Below, in pieces: positions 50,465-59,011 of a stretch of 64,000 nt of DNA. Location: positions 1,054,001 to 1,118,000 of the forward strand of contig OZ220699.1 of assembly GCA_965116565.1 (NCBI GenBank), written 5' to 3'. The translations under genes were made by a program, and so were the position numbers. The first letter of the stretch is position 1; every line of letters starts with the position of its first letter. The notes beneath the pieces were generated by a model, which ran no database searches, had not been told where the DNA came from, and was given only the letters and a program-made list of their open reading frames with translations. Source of the stretch: Bin87 sp965116565. Its GTDB lineage: Bacteria; Chloroflexota; Dehalococcoidia; Lucifugimonadales; UBA3495.

Positions 50465-51406
50465 TCAAGGCGCGGCGGTCACTGCCCTCTGGTTGTACCT
50501 GGGATAGGGTCGCCATTGCCGACCGCCCAACTGCGGTTCCAGGCTGCTGCGACGCTCCCAGGGCACGGCGACGACAATCACCTTGGCCAGCCGTCCCTTC
50601 CACCGGACGAGGTTGGCTATGACGGCCAGACCGTCCGCTTCGGCGTACTCCGGTTGGCCGCTGTGGGCCGCCCGCTCCGCCAGGGAACCGGAAGGAATAG
50701 CCTTGTCCCTACGGGGCATCCCGCCCCGCCGTCCATTCAGCAGCCGCGACCGGCGTGCCCCGAAACCGGCCGTCCGTTTCACCACCCGGCAACACAGCAA
50801 CGGCGGCTCCGTCCAGGCTGCGGGGTCGCCCCGTTCCGTGTGCTCGTACAGGACCACCAGCAGGGGCGGGTCCCGCACCACCTCGGCCAGCCGCAGGGCC
50901 GCCGAGGAATAGGCACAGCCGAAAACATCGTGCAGGGCCGCCACGTCCAGCCCGCTGGCCTGGGCGTAGGGCAGGAAGATGTCCGGCTGCAACAGCGCCG
51001 CCGCCGCGAAGCGTTCCGCCTGCTGGCAGATCACGGGGTTCGGCCCGGAGAGGACAGGCATTCCCGGCGAGTGTATTTCGGCCATGCGCTCCAGGACGAT
51101 CTCGTACAGCTCGTGAAGTACGGTCTGAGCCTTGGAACCCTCCCACAGGTCCTCCCGGTGGTAGATGTGGTACTCGCCCCCGGGCTGGCCGACGTGGGCG
51201 CCCCTCAGCCCGTCCATCTTTCCCTCTTGCACGGTGCCGAACCCGGCCCGCTCCGCCAGGGCGGTCAACTCTTCCAGGGTGGGACGGGCCGACAGGCCGA
51301 AGTGGTCCACGAAACGGGCGCCAAGGGTCTCCGGGTCCAGGGCCTGCCCATCGGGGTCGTCGTCCAGCAGGTCGCGGCAGAAGCCGCCGAGAGTCTTCTC
51401 CATCAT
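50465..51406 (-). CDS. ImmA/IrrE-like metallopeptidase
   Basis: 313 residues. Site-specific peptidases of this family cleave the adjacent XRE repressor to trigger excision of integrative elements. The zinc helix reads VLHELYEIVLERM, i.e. HExxE instead of HExxH, followed by the family QQAERFAAAALLQPDIFLP near 125. The C-terminal third is basic and unconserved. ATGA overlap with the XRE gene. Confidence 0.72.
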   Translation of the reverse strand: MMEKTLGGFCRDLLDDDPDGQALDPETLGARFVDHFGLSARPTLEELTALAERAGFGTVQEGKMDGLRGAHVGQPGGEYHIYHREDLWEGSKAQTVLHELYEIVLERMAEIHSPGMPVLSGPNPVICQQAERFAAAALLQPDIFLPYAQASGLDVAALHDVFGCAYSSAALRLAEVVRDPPLLVVLYEHTERGDPAAWTEPPLLCCRVVKRTAGFGARRSRLLNGRRGGMPRRDKAIPSGSLAERAAHSGQPEYAEADGLAVIANLVRWKGRLAKVIVVAVPWERRSSLEPQLGGRQWRPYPRYNQRAVTAAP

Positions 51407-51837
51407 TCCAGCAGCCTCTTGCCGGTGAACTTCTCGTACATCTCCACGATGAACCGCTTGGCGTTGATGGTCATGGGGCCGTCGGGCCGGGTGCCCACCC
51501 GGAAGGCGGGGTCGTCCAGCACGAAGCGGTAGGCCCGCTCCACGTCCATCGCCTCGTCGCCGTAGGGGTCGGGCGGCGGCCCGTGGCCGGCCCGCCGGAG
51601 CAACTGCTGGGCGTCCACGTTGTACAGCTCGGCCAGCTTGCGCACCAGGTTGGCGCCGGGGCGGCGCTCGCCCCGCTCGATCAGGGAAAGATAGGAGCTG
51701 GACACGCCGGTGCGCCGGGTCACCTCCCGCAGGCTCACTCGGCCCCGCAGCCGCTTGAGCAGGGCGCCGATGTCCTCGTAGCTCTCCGTTTCTTCCCGCA
51801 GGCTGTCCGCCTCCCGGTTGTCCTCTTGTTGGCTCAT
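51403..51837 (-). CDS. XRE-family transcriptional regulator
   Basis: 144 residues. HTH at about 25-80: GALLKRLRGRVSLREVTRRT then SSSYLSLIERGERRPGANL. Acts presumably as the immunity repressor of the element, paired with the ImmA-like peptidase. ATG at 51837; promoter with an overlapping operator at 51898-51926. Confidence 0.85.
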   Translation of the reverse strand: MSQQEDNREADSLREETESYEDIGALLKRLRGRVSLREVTRRTGVSSSYLSLIERGERRPGANLVRKLAELYNVDAQQLLRRAGHGPPPDPYGDEAMDVERAYRFVLDDPAFRVGTRPDGPMTINAKRFIVEMYEKFTGKRLLE

Positions 51838-51876
51838 GCTTCCCACCCCCCGTCGTCGGTATCAGGGCCGAACAGG

Positions 51877-51980
51877 TGTTACGTTTTAGCGTACTAATTG
51901 TTACATCATAGTAAACACTTTGTCAAAACAGGCCGCTTAACGCCTCTTGTTCATTGTCCGTCTTGGGGAGCCATTGTTAC
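51877..51980. promoter_or_regulatory. Divergent control region with TGTTAC sites
   Basis: Three TGTTAC boxes (51877, 51899, 51975). The middle one is half of an imperfect palindrome, TGTTACATCATAGTAAACA (51899-51917), sitting on the XRE promoter (TTGACA 51921-51926, 17-nt spacer, TAACAA 51898-51903, minus strand). Likely operators for the XRE repressor. The region is AT-rich compared with its surroundings. Confidence 0.6.
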
Positions 51981-52086
51981 ACTTCACTCACAGAACTAAA
52001 TTTCTAAATCCAAGCAGAGTATATCCCACCAGCCCCTTTCGGGCTACCCCCGGGAGTCAGCCGGTTCCCCAAGAGAGAAGATCCTT

Positions 52087-52266
52087 TTGAGTAGAAAGCG
52101 AAGACTCACCGAGGACCAGGAGCGCCAGCGCATGGAAGGGCTCCGCATCCTGGCCCGCATCATCGCCCGCCACTACCTGGCCCACCCGGAGCTTTATCCC
52201 AGCCCGGGGGACGGGACTGATCTCGCCGTCAGGAAAGACAAGGCTCACGAGGAGGACGCGGCGTGA
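52087..52266 (+). CDS. Small gene heading the HTH array
   Basis: 59 residues from a TTG at 52087 with AGAGAGAAG upstream. Highly charged, with RILARIIARHYLAHPEL near residue 20; no family recognised. The stop overlaps the next start as GTGA, so it is coupled to the HTH array. Confidence 0.5.
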   Translation: MSRKRRLTEDQERQRMEGLRILARIIARHYLAHPELYPSPGDGTDLAVRKDKAHEEDAA

Positions 52267-52505
52267 AGCGCATCAAACCCGCACTCAGGGCCAGGCTGGA
52301 CCCGGGCAAGGCGTGGGAACGGCTCTACGTGCTCAACATGAGCCTGAATGAACTGGCCCGGCGCATCGGACGGTCCCGGAGCTTCGTCTCCGACCTGTTC
52401 CACGGCCGGCGCTACGCCTCCGGCGAGACCCGCCGCCGTCTGATGGAGGTCCTCCAGGTCAACAGCTTCGAGGACCTGTTCATCCTGGAGGAAACCGATG
52501 ACTAG
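52263..52505 (+). CDS. HTH protein 1 of a tandem array
   Basis: 80 residues with a Cro/XRE-type HTH: LNMSLNELARRIGRSRSFVS, followed by RRRLMEVLQVNSFEDLFI. GTG start coupled to the previous gene; overlaps the next by 8 nt. Closest to a classic excisionase/regulator in the set of five. Confidence 0.75.
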   Translation: MKRIKPALRARLDPGKAWERLYVLNMSLNELARRIGRSRSFVSDLFHGRRYASGETRRRLMEVLQVNSFEDLFILEETDD

Positions 52506-52794
52506 AGACCGCGACCCCTCCGGCTACCGACGCTTCCCGCCGGGCTTTGCCCTAATGCCCGAGGACTTCCCCCAGAAGCTGGCGGCCATCAAGGAGCTGA
52601 CCGGCCTCACCTGGGAGGGGATGTCCGACGCCCTGGGGGTGGACCCCCGCCAGCTCTGGCGCTGGCGCCAGCGGGACGGCGAACCCAACGCCGGCGCCAC
52701 GCTGTCCCTGGCTCGCCTCGCGGTCCGGGTGCCGGGTGGCCTGGCCCTGCTGATCGACGAAGACGTGACCGTAATCTACCGACCGAGGAGGTAA
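52498..52794 (+). CDS. HTH protein 2 of a tandem array
   Basis: 98 residues. Family pattern shared by proteins 2-5: PEDFPQKLAAIKELTGLTWE then LGVDPRQLWRWRQRDGEP and RVPGGLALLIDED. An XRE-like HTH with a Trp/Arg-rich recognition region. Overlaps gene 1, and ends 4 nt before gene 3. Confidence 0.7.
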   Translation: MTRDRDPSGYRRFPPGFALMPEDFPQKLAAIKELTGLTWEGMSDALGVDPRQLWRWRQRDGEPNAGATLSLARLAVRVPGGLALLIDEDVTVIYRPRR

Positions 52795-52798
52795 CTGC

Positions 52799-53101
52799 AT
52801 GACATTGGCAGAACGAAACCCTTTGACGGACTTCCACCCGACGCTCTGGCCTGAGGACTTCGGGCGGCGGCTGGAGGGCCTGAAGGTGCTGGCCGCAGTG
52901 AAATGGCGGGAAATGGCCCGGCTCTTGGGAGTGACCGAGCGGGCGATCCTGATGTGGCGGCGGGGTGAGCGCCGGCCATCCAGCGCCAACATCCTGGCCA
53001 TCACCGAGCTGGCCCGCAGCATCCCCGGCGGCATCGAGCTGTTGTGCCAGGGCGACGCCGGGGCCTTGACCCTATGGGTCAGGGGCGGCGGCGGTGAGTA
53101 G
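52799..53101 (+). CDS. HTH protein 3 of a tandem array
   Basis: 100 residues. LWPEDFGRRLEGLKVLAAVK then LLGVTERAILMWRRGERRPS and SIPGGIELLCQG. Paralogue of proteins 2, 4 and 5. Ends in an 8-nt overlap with gene 4. Confidence 0.7.
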   Translation: MTLAERNPLTDFHPTLWPEDFGRRLEGLKVLAAVKWREMARLLGVTERAILMWRRGERRPSSANILAITELARSIPGGIELLCQGDAGALTLWVRGGGGE

Positions 53102-53387
53102 GGACATAAGCGGCTCGCCGCAGGATAGGTACTTGCGGTTTCCCGCCCCTTCCCTGCCCCAGGACTTCCCGGTGCGGCTGGCACGGCTGGAAGACCGCTC
53201 GGGCGCTTCCCTGGAGGAAGTGGCCCTGGCCGCCGGCCTGCCCGCCCGGCGGGGCCGGCTGTGGCGCGTCGGGCGGCCTCCCAGCGAGGACGAACTGCGG
53301 GCCATCGTGGAGTTCGCCGGCGCTGTGCCCGGCGGTATCGCCGTGCTGCTGCTGGACGCCGCCCAGCCCTGGCCGGTCCGGGAGTAA
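53094..53387 (+). CDS. HTH protein 4 of a tandem array
   Basis: 97 residues. LPQDFPVRLARLEDRSGASL then AAGLPARRGRLWRVGRPPSE and AVPGGIAVLLLDA. The recognition-helix segment is the most diverged of the set. Confidence 0.65.
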   Translation: MSRDISGSPQDRYLRFPAPSLPQDFPVRLARLEDRSGASLEEVALAAGLPARRGRLWRVGRPPSEDELRAIVEFAGAVPGGIAVLLLDAAQPWPVRE

Positions 53388-53395
53388 GCAGTCCT

Positions 53396-53689
53396 GTGGG
53401 CCGCCACCGGCAGTGGGTCTATCACATCGAGCCGGAGGAGTTTCCGCCGGACTTCCCGGAGCGGCTGGACGCCTTCCGGCAGGCCGCCGGGTTGAGCTGG
53501 CGGGGCCTGGCCCGGCTGCTGAAGGTCAACGCCCGCCTGGTGTTCCGCTGGAAGGCCGGGGCCGCTCCGGGCTCCGGCCATTTGGTTTCCCTGTTCGGCC
53601 TGGCCGCCGGGATGGGGCTGCTCCACCTGCTGTTGCCGGAGGTGGGAGAGGGGGAGTGTGGGGAAAGGGAACAACCCGAAAGCGGCTGA
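53396..53689 (+). CDS. HTH protein 5 of a tandem array
   Basis: 97 residues from a GTG at 53396 with GGGAG upstream. FPPDFPERLDAFRQAAGLSW then LLKVNARLVFRWKAGAAPGS; the C-terminus is more hydrophobic (AAGMGLLHLLLPEVG). Followed by the terminator at 53720. Confidence 0.65.
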   Translation: MGRHRQWVYHIEPEEFPPDFPERLDAFRQAAGLSWRGLARLLKVNARLVFRWKAGAAPGSGHLVSLFGLAAGMGLLHLLLPEVGEGECGEREQPESG

Positions 53690-53719
53690 AGTCTATCCAC
53701 CAGGAATAACGCGGCAGAG

Positions 53720-53752
53720 GGCCGGACGCTTGAATTCGTCCGGCCTTTCCTT
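53720..53752 (+). terminator. Strong intrinsic terminator of the HTH operon
   Basis: GGCCGGACG (53720-53728), an 8-nt loop, CGTCCGGCC (53737-53745), then TTTCCTTTT. A perfect 9-bp GC-rich stem followed by T's. Confidence 0.9.
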
Positions 53753-53778
53753 TTATCTCACGCTCTTCCTTCCTCTCG

Positions 53779-54540
53779 TCACCTTCTGACCACCCCCTGG
53801 GGATCGTTCCGCGCCGCCCTCCGGTTCAGGGCGCGGTCCAGGACGTTGAAGGTGCCGACGCCTTCACCGGCGTCCACACCGGCGCCGGGTTCCTCCCGCC
53901 ATAGCAGGGCGTGAGCCACAAGGCCGGCCACCTGGAGCAGGCAGTCGGCATCGGGGCTGCGGAAGACGGAGCTGCCGATGATCCGGTCGATGGGCAGGTT
54001 GCGGGTGTGCCAGCCGTCGCCGCAGGCGCCGACGCGCACGGGCACCGGGTTGTGGCTGCGCAACCGCTCGTAGGTGCGGACCACCGTTTCGTCGGGTTCC
54101 CGGCCGAAGATCAGGAATGCGTAACCGCGCTCCTGGGCAGCGGTGGCGTTGGCGCGGTTGAAAAGACGGTCCAGGGCAACGCGCCGGTAGGACGGTGCCT
54201 CGTCCATGTCCAGGCAGACGTTGATCGCCTGGACGCCGCCGGTCTCCACGGCAAAGTCCTCGACGACGCGCAACGCCTCGTCCACCACCTTCGTCCCGTG
54301 CGGCGACGCCGGTCGCGTGTGGCAGCCGCAACCACAAGACGGGCCAGACGGCACTGTGGCGGTGAGCAGGTCAGAGAAGCGCAGTCCCTCGTTGGCCGGG
54401 ATGCCGTGGCGTCGTTTCAACTGGCGATGCCATTGCCGGACGCGACGGTCAAGCCGGTTCCAGGCCCGGACGTCCACGCCCAGGGCGGAAAGGACGTGGC
54501 ACCGGCGACCCTGGGCCTCCATCACGTAGTAGATTCTCAT
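53779..54540 (-). CDS. DUF3800-like protein
   Basis: 253 residues. RNase H-like fold by resemblance to DUF3800: starts MRIYYVMEAQ (family YxDES position altered to YVMEA), and ends with SPDADCLLQVAGLVAHALLW near 195, matching the C-terminal D..LQ.aDl.ay motif with Gly for Asp. Function unknown; such genes often ride on mobile elements. Confidence 0.6.
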   Translation of the reverse strand: MRIYYVMEAQGRRCHVLSALGVDVRAWNRLDRRVRQWHRQLKRRHGIPANEGLRFSDLLTATVPSGPSCGCGCHTRPASPHGTKVVDEALRVVEDFAVETGGVQAINVCLDMDEAPSYRRVALDRLFNRANATAAQERGYAFLIFGREPDETVVRTYERLRSHNPVPVRVGACGDGWHTRNLPIDRIIGSSVFRSPDADCLLQVAGLVAHALLWREEPGAGVDAGEGVGTFNVLDRALNRRAARNDPQGVVRR

Positions 54541-54571
54541 GGGATCCTCCTTGCCGGTCGGGAATTACGGT

Positions 54572-56209
54572 TCAGTGGGGTTGAAAGGCATAGTCCGGCG
54601 GGTCGCCGCTGCGGGAAATCCAAGCCCTACCCAGGGGACCGGCGCTCTCCACCAGTTCCCGGTGGGAGGCCAGGAGGGGAACCCGCACCTGGGCGCGTTC
54701 CATCTCGCGGCCCGCGACTTCGAGGAAGTGGGTCAGGGCAATGTCGTCGTCGAAGACCACCAGGACCAGCGGCTGATTGCCGTGGTCGTCGGTGGGTTTG
54801 GGGCCGGCGTAGTAGCGCAGATAGGGCGCGACGCGGGCGGCCATGGTGGCCGGCCTAACGGCCCGGCGTTCCCACTCCAGGAAGAAGGGCCAGGTGTTCT
54901 CACCCCGCCGGACGATGCCGAAGGCGTCCGGATGCACCGAGCGGAGCTTTCCCTCGTGCCGGAAGTAGCGCGACGCCCGGCGGGGCGGGTCAAGCTGCAC
55001 AATCTCACGGGAGCGAGAACGGGCCTGCTGGCACAGGGCGGCGATAAAGGCGTGGACGGCGGCGGTGTGCTCGACGTTGCGGAGCAACTGGCGGGTCCTG
55101 GTTCCGGCCACGTTGCGCCATTCCAGAGGAGCGTCGCCGTCCAGGGGCGAGGCGCTCCACCGCTTGCGAGCTTCACCGACCGATGTGCGGTCCCGGCGCG
55201 CCAGCATCACCAGCCCCCTATCGGAAAGGGCCAGCCGGCGCTGGCTGCCAACCTTGGCGTCCACCAGCAGATCCAACTCGGCCAACCGCGTCGTGATCTG
55301 CGACAGGCGGGTCCGCTTCACCCCCAGCATCGTTCCCAGGTGTTGAGGCGACAGCCAGGGCCAGTCGGCCAGCAGGTCCACGGCCCGCTTCTCCACCGGC
55401 TTGAACAGAGACGGCAGCAGACAGTCGGCGTTGGGGTCCAAGGCGTCGGGGACCGCCGCCCGCAAGGGCGGCCTCCGCAGGGGCCAGGACCGGGGCGGGC
55501 CGGTGTGGGCCAATGCCGTTTGCAATTCCAGGGGCGCGGGACCGGAGGGCGTCCTCCATACGGCGGCCCCAGCCCCGGCGGAAGCGGCGTCGCTTTCCAG
55601 GGCCAGGAATACAGGCGTCGGCAGGGCAGTCGCCAGCCGGCGGGGCTGCCGCAGCCGCACCTCGTCGGTCAGCAGCATCAGGACGGCGCTGGTGGGCGGC
55701 AACTGCCCCAGCCGCCAGAGGCGCTTGGCGAAGGCGGTCCGGTCGCTGGTGTTGCCCTGCCGCACCACCGCCAACGTCCGGCCGTCGGGCAGGACCAGGG
55801 CGGCGTCCAGTGGCATGGCCCGATACCAGCGGAAGACCAGGGGGTGGGATACCTGATTGACGGCACAGGCCAGCCGGTAGATGACGGCCACGGCGTCCAG
55901 GCGTTCCAGCAGCCCCCGCCGCCACTGGCGGGAGACGGGCAGCAAGAAAAGCGGTTCCTCCGGGGATACGCCGTCCAGCTCGGCCAGCCGTTCCACTCCG
56001 GCGGCTGTGAGAGCATGGCGGCGGGTGGGGGCCAACAGGGGCGAGGCGTGGGGGACGGCTTCCACCATCCCCCGATCTTCCAGTTTGGCAACGGCGTCGT
56101 ACACCGCGCCCCGGGACCAGCCGGTGAGGACGGCCAGTTCCAGCCGGTCCAGGAAGGGCATGTCGGCCAGGCGGCGCAGGGCGTCGGCCTCGCAACGGTT
56201 GAATTTCAT
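54572..56209 (-). CDS. Replication-relaxation family protein
   Basis: 545 residues, winged-helix repeats: FNRCEADALRRLADMPFLDR at the start, a second wHTH near 260 (DLLADWPWLSPQHLGTMLG), and the RR-family C-terminal EWERRAVRPATMAARVAPYL. Such proteins accompany conjugation relaxase/coupling genes. Overlaps the coupling-ATPase stop by 4 nt (ATGA). Confidence 0.75.
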   Translation of the reverse strand: MKFNRCEADALRRLADMPFLDRLELAVLTGWSRGAVYDAVAKLEDRGMVEAVPHASPLLAPTRRHALTAAGVERLAELDGVSPEEPLFLLPVSRQWRRGLLERLDAVAVIYRLACAVNQVSHPLVFRWYRAMPLDAALVLPDGRTLAVVRQGNTSDRTAFAKRLWRLGQLPPTSAVLMLLTDEVRLRQPRRLATALPTPVFLALESDAASAGAGAAVWRTPSGPAPLELQTALAHTGPPRSWPLRRPPLRAAVPDALDPNADCLLPSLFKPVEKRAVDLLADWPWLSPQHLGTMLGVKRTRLSQITTRLAELDLLVDAKVGSQRRLALSDRGLVMLARRDRTSVGEARKRWSASPLDGDAPLEWRNVAGTRTRQLLRNVEHTAAVHAFIAALCQQARSRSREIVQLDPPRRASRYFRHEGKLRSVHPDAFGIVRRGENTWPFFLEWERRAVRPATMAARVAPYLRYYAGPKPTDDHGNQPLVLVVFDDDIALTHFLEVAGREMERAQVRVPLLASHRELVESAGPLGRAWISRSGDPPDYAFQPH

Positions 56210-58947
56210 GGTCTGTCCTCCCCGTTTTCCGCCTCCGCCTGCTGCCGCTCAATGAGCAGTTGACGGTAGGGACTGAGACTTTCAGCCTGGATCTCGGCCC
56301 CGCCGTCCCCGGCCTCAGCCTCGTCGTCCGAGTCGGACGCCCCTTCGCCCGCATCCTCCGCCTTCGGGCCTCCGGTGGGCGGCTGGAAGTGCTTGCTGCG
56401 CTGCCCGTCCCGGTTCAGGTTCTTGGACGCTGGCGGTTGCTTCGAGTCCGGCGGCGGGTTCTGAGACTGGCGGATGCGCTCCACCTCCCGGCGCCACTCC
56501 TGGACCCGCTGGCGGCCCCGCTCCTGCTGGACGGCGATCTCCGTCTCCAGCGTGAGATACGCCGAGGCACCGTCGCGAATGCGGTGAGCCACCGCCAGGC
56601 TGCCCGGCTCGGGCTTGCGCACCATCATGGAGAAGGGCGGCATCCGCTCGGTGACCACGGTGGCGCGCACGTAGCAGTGGTGCACGTCCAGGGAAACCAC
56701 GTCATCCTCGGAAACGTGGTCCTTGCCCAGCTCCCACACCAATTGCCGGGCGTCGCTGCCCGCCACCTGGAAGACGGCGAGGCAGCCCATGTTGGCCAGG
56801 ATGGTGTCGCGCATGGTGCGGGACAGGTCCTCCAGCTTGGCCAGGCTCTGGGTAGCGAGAATGAACGACGCGCCGAACTTGCCCAACTCGGAAAGCATGG
56901 ACTCGTAGTCCACGCCGGGCATGGACTGCATCTCGTCCACGACCACCAACGCGCCCCGTCTTTCCTGCGGCGGCAGGCTGCCCTGCTCCCGGATCACCGC
57001 GTCCACCAGGTTGAGCAGGGACGCGCCCACCAGGGCGGCCACGTCCCGGCCCACGGCGCCCTGGGCGGTGGAAACCAGCAGCACGCCGCCCTCCCGGATC
57101 GTCTGGCGCAGGTCGATGGTGGAGCGGGGCTGGCCCAGGATGGCCCGGGCCTTCTCCGAGGAGGCGTAGTAGGAGAGGCGGGTCTGCACCGGGGCCAGGG
57201 CGTCGCCCTGGTAGTCCCTACGCCAGCTGGCGAATATGCCGCCCCACCAGTCCAGCAGGAAGGGGTCGGAGACCCGGGTCAGGACGCCGGTGCGGTAGTT
57301 GTCGTCGGAAAGCAGGGACAGTCCGTCCAGCAAGGTGAACTGCTCGTCGTCGCTGGTGGCCGGGTGGCGGTTGGCCTCGTGGAGGCTCTTGACCGTGTGC
57401 TCCAGGATGGACTGCATCCGGGGACCCCACTGGTCCCACAGGCCGTGGGCCACGCGCACCACGGAATCGGCGGTGCGGTCCCTATCGGCGAAGACGCGGG
57501 CGTCCAGCAGGTTGATGCCGGGCGCGCCCCGGGGGTCGGCCAGGTCGATGAGCTTCACCCGGTCGGCGATGGCCTCCGGCACCTGCTCCAGCAATGCGGC
57601 CACCAGGTCGGCGTGGGGGTCGATGACCACGATGGCGTCGTTGTCCCGGCCCGCCGCCTTCTCCCTGAGCTTGTGGCTGACGATGTGGTGCATCAGGGTG
57701 GACTTGCCCATGCGGGTGCGGGCCACGTAGAGGTGATGGCGGCGCAGCAGGTCCTCCGGGAAGTGGATCTCCTTGGAGCGGCCCGCGGTGGTGTCGCCCA
57801 CCAACGCGCCGCCGCGCACGCCCTTGGCCGAGGGCAGCAGCGCCCTTGAGCCGGAGCGTTCCAGCAGGGGCGTCTCGTCCCGGGCGCCAGGCGGGTGCCA
57901 CAGGGCCGCCGCCTCGCGGACTCCCAGGACGCTGCGCTTGCCGAAGAGACCGGGGCCCGCCGGATGAAGGTTCATCACGGGGACGATGGGACGCACCCGG
58001 CTGGCCTTGAACCGCGCCCCGGCGGGATGGTCGTAGTGGCGATAGGCGGCGGCCACCGGCTCCAGCACGTCCCTGGCCCGCTTCAAGCCCGCCGTGGGAT
58101 CGGCGGCCTCGGGCAGCACGGCGATGAGCTCCAGCTCTCCGTCGAAGGCGATGCGGCCCACCTTCTCCTTGATGATCAGGGGGTCGTAGACCCGGTTGCG
58201 GGCCTGCTTCCAGCGCCACCAGCCCCAGCCGGCCACGGTGAGGCCCAGGGCGGAACCGGCGGCCAGCAGCGCCACCTTGAGGATTTCCCCCTGCTGCACC
58301 CACAGGTAGCCCCGCAGCGCAATCAGCGCGGCCACGCCCAGGACGGCCATGGTCACTCCGTCCAGTTGCAGGGGCCGGGTCTGGTAGGTGTAGGAGGGGT
58401 CGGGGCGCTGGTGGCCGGGGTTGTTGAAGGCTTTCTGCTGGTGGGCCTGGGACCAGTCGGGGCCGAGGGAACGCAGCAGCAACCGGGCCAGCACCCGCTC
58501 GCCGTCCTTCAGGTTGGACAATGCGCCGATGATGGCGATGAGGGGGTCGGAGCCCGGGTCCAGCAGGTCGTCGTCCCGGAACGTGCGCAGCGGCACGTAC
58601 TCCGGCCCGGATGCGCGCAGCGTCATGCCCCACGCCTGCTCGCCCCGGTGGACGAAGATGGGGTCCTCGTCCACCGGCACCTCCTGGATGCGGGCCTGGG
58701 GGTAGTGGGCGGCGAGCTGGCCCCGGACCACCTCCCGGTCCAGGCAGCGGGCCAGCAGGGAAACGCCGTCGGCGGTGCCGGCCAGTTCCAGGGCGAAGGG
58801 TTCGGGGACGGCGATGGACTGGAGCAGGTTCTCCACGCCCAGCATGGTGCGCTCGCCGGTGCGGGGCGGCGTCACCGCCAGCAGCACCGGGGCGCTGGAC
58901 TGGCGGTTGCCCAGGAATATCCGCTTGGGGTTCAGTTGCAGATTCAT
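56206..58947 (-). CDS. VirD4/TraG-like conjugative coupling ATPase
   Basis: 913 residues. Two N-terminal membrane segments (near 205-250) follow a long N-terminal domain; the P-loop ARTRMGKSTLMHHI is near 410 and the Walker B ALVVVDEMQ near 667, with a Gln sensor-type FILATQSLAKL after it. The C-terminal 120 residues are acidic and disordered. It would deliver DNA to the secretion channel. Confidence 0.85.
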   Translation of the reverse strand: MNLQLNPKRIFLGNRQSSAPVLLAVTPPRTGERTMLGVENLLQSIAVPEPFALELAGTADGVSLLARCLDREVVRGQLAAHYPQARIQEVPVDEDPIFVHRGEQAWGMTLRASGPEYVPLRTFRDDDLLDPGSDPLIAIIGALSNLKDGERVLARLLLRSLGPDWSQAHQQKAFNNPGHQRPDPSYTYQTRPLQLDGVTMAVLGVAALIALRGYLWVQQGEILKVALLAAGSALGLTVAGWGWWRWKQARNRVYDPLIIKEKVGRIAFDGELELIAVLPEAADPTAGLKRARDVLEPVAAAYRHYDHPAGARFKASRVRPIVPVMNLHPAGPGLFGKRSVLGVREAAALWHPPGARDETPLLERSGSRALLPSAKGVRGGALVGDTTAGRSKEIHFPEDLLRRHHLYVARTRMGKSTLMHHIVSHKLREKAAGRDNDAIVVIDPHADLVAALLEQVPEAIADRVKLIDLADPRGAPGINLLDARVFADRDRTADSVVRVAHGLWDQWGPRMQSILEHTVKSLHEANRHPATSDDEQFTLLDGLSLLSDDNYRTGVLTRVSDPFLLDWWGGIFASWRRDYQGDALAPVQTRLSYYASSEKARAILGQPRSTIDLRQTIREGGVLLVSTAQGAVGRDVAALVGASLLNLVDAVIREQGSLPPQERRGALVVVDEMQSMPGVDYESMLSELGKFGASFILATQSLAKLEDLSRTMRDTILANMGCLAVFQVAGSDARQLVWELGKDHVSEDDVVSLDVHHCYVRATVVTERMPPFSMMVRKPEPGSLAVAHRIRDGASAYLTLETEIAVQQERGRQRVQEWRREVERIRQSQNPPPDSKQPPASKNLNRDGQRSKHFQPPTGGPKAEDAGEGASDSDDEAEAGDGGAEIQAESLSPYRQLLIERQQAEAENGEDRP

Positions 58948-59011
58948 ATCGTCCTTCCTTTCGCTTGTTATCGGGTTGGTTGCCGTTATCGGTATCGTTG
59001 GCTCCTACCGG

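Noticed and set aside
56260..57849. 529-codon plus-strand open frame
   Set aside because: Antisense of the coupling ATPase, composition of a shadow frame.
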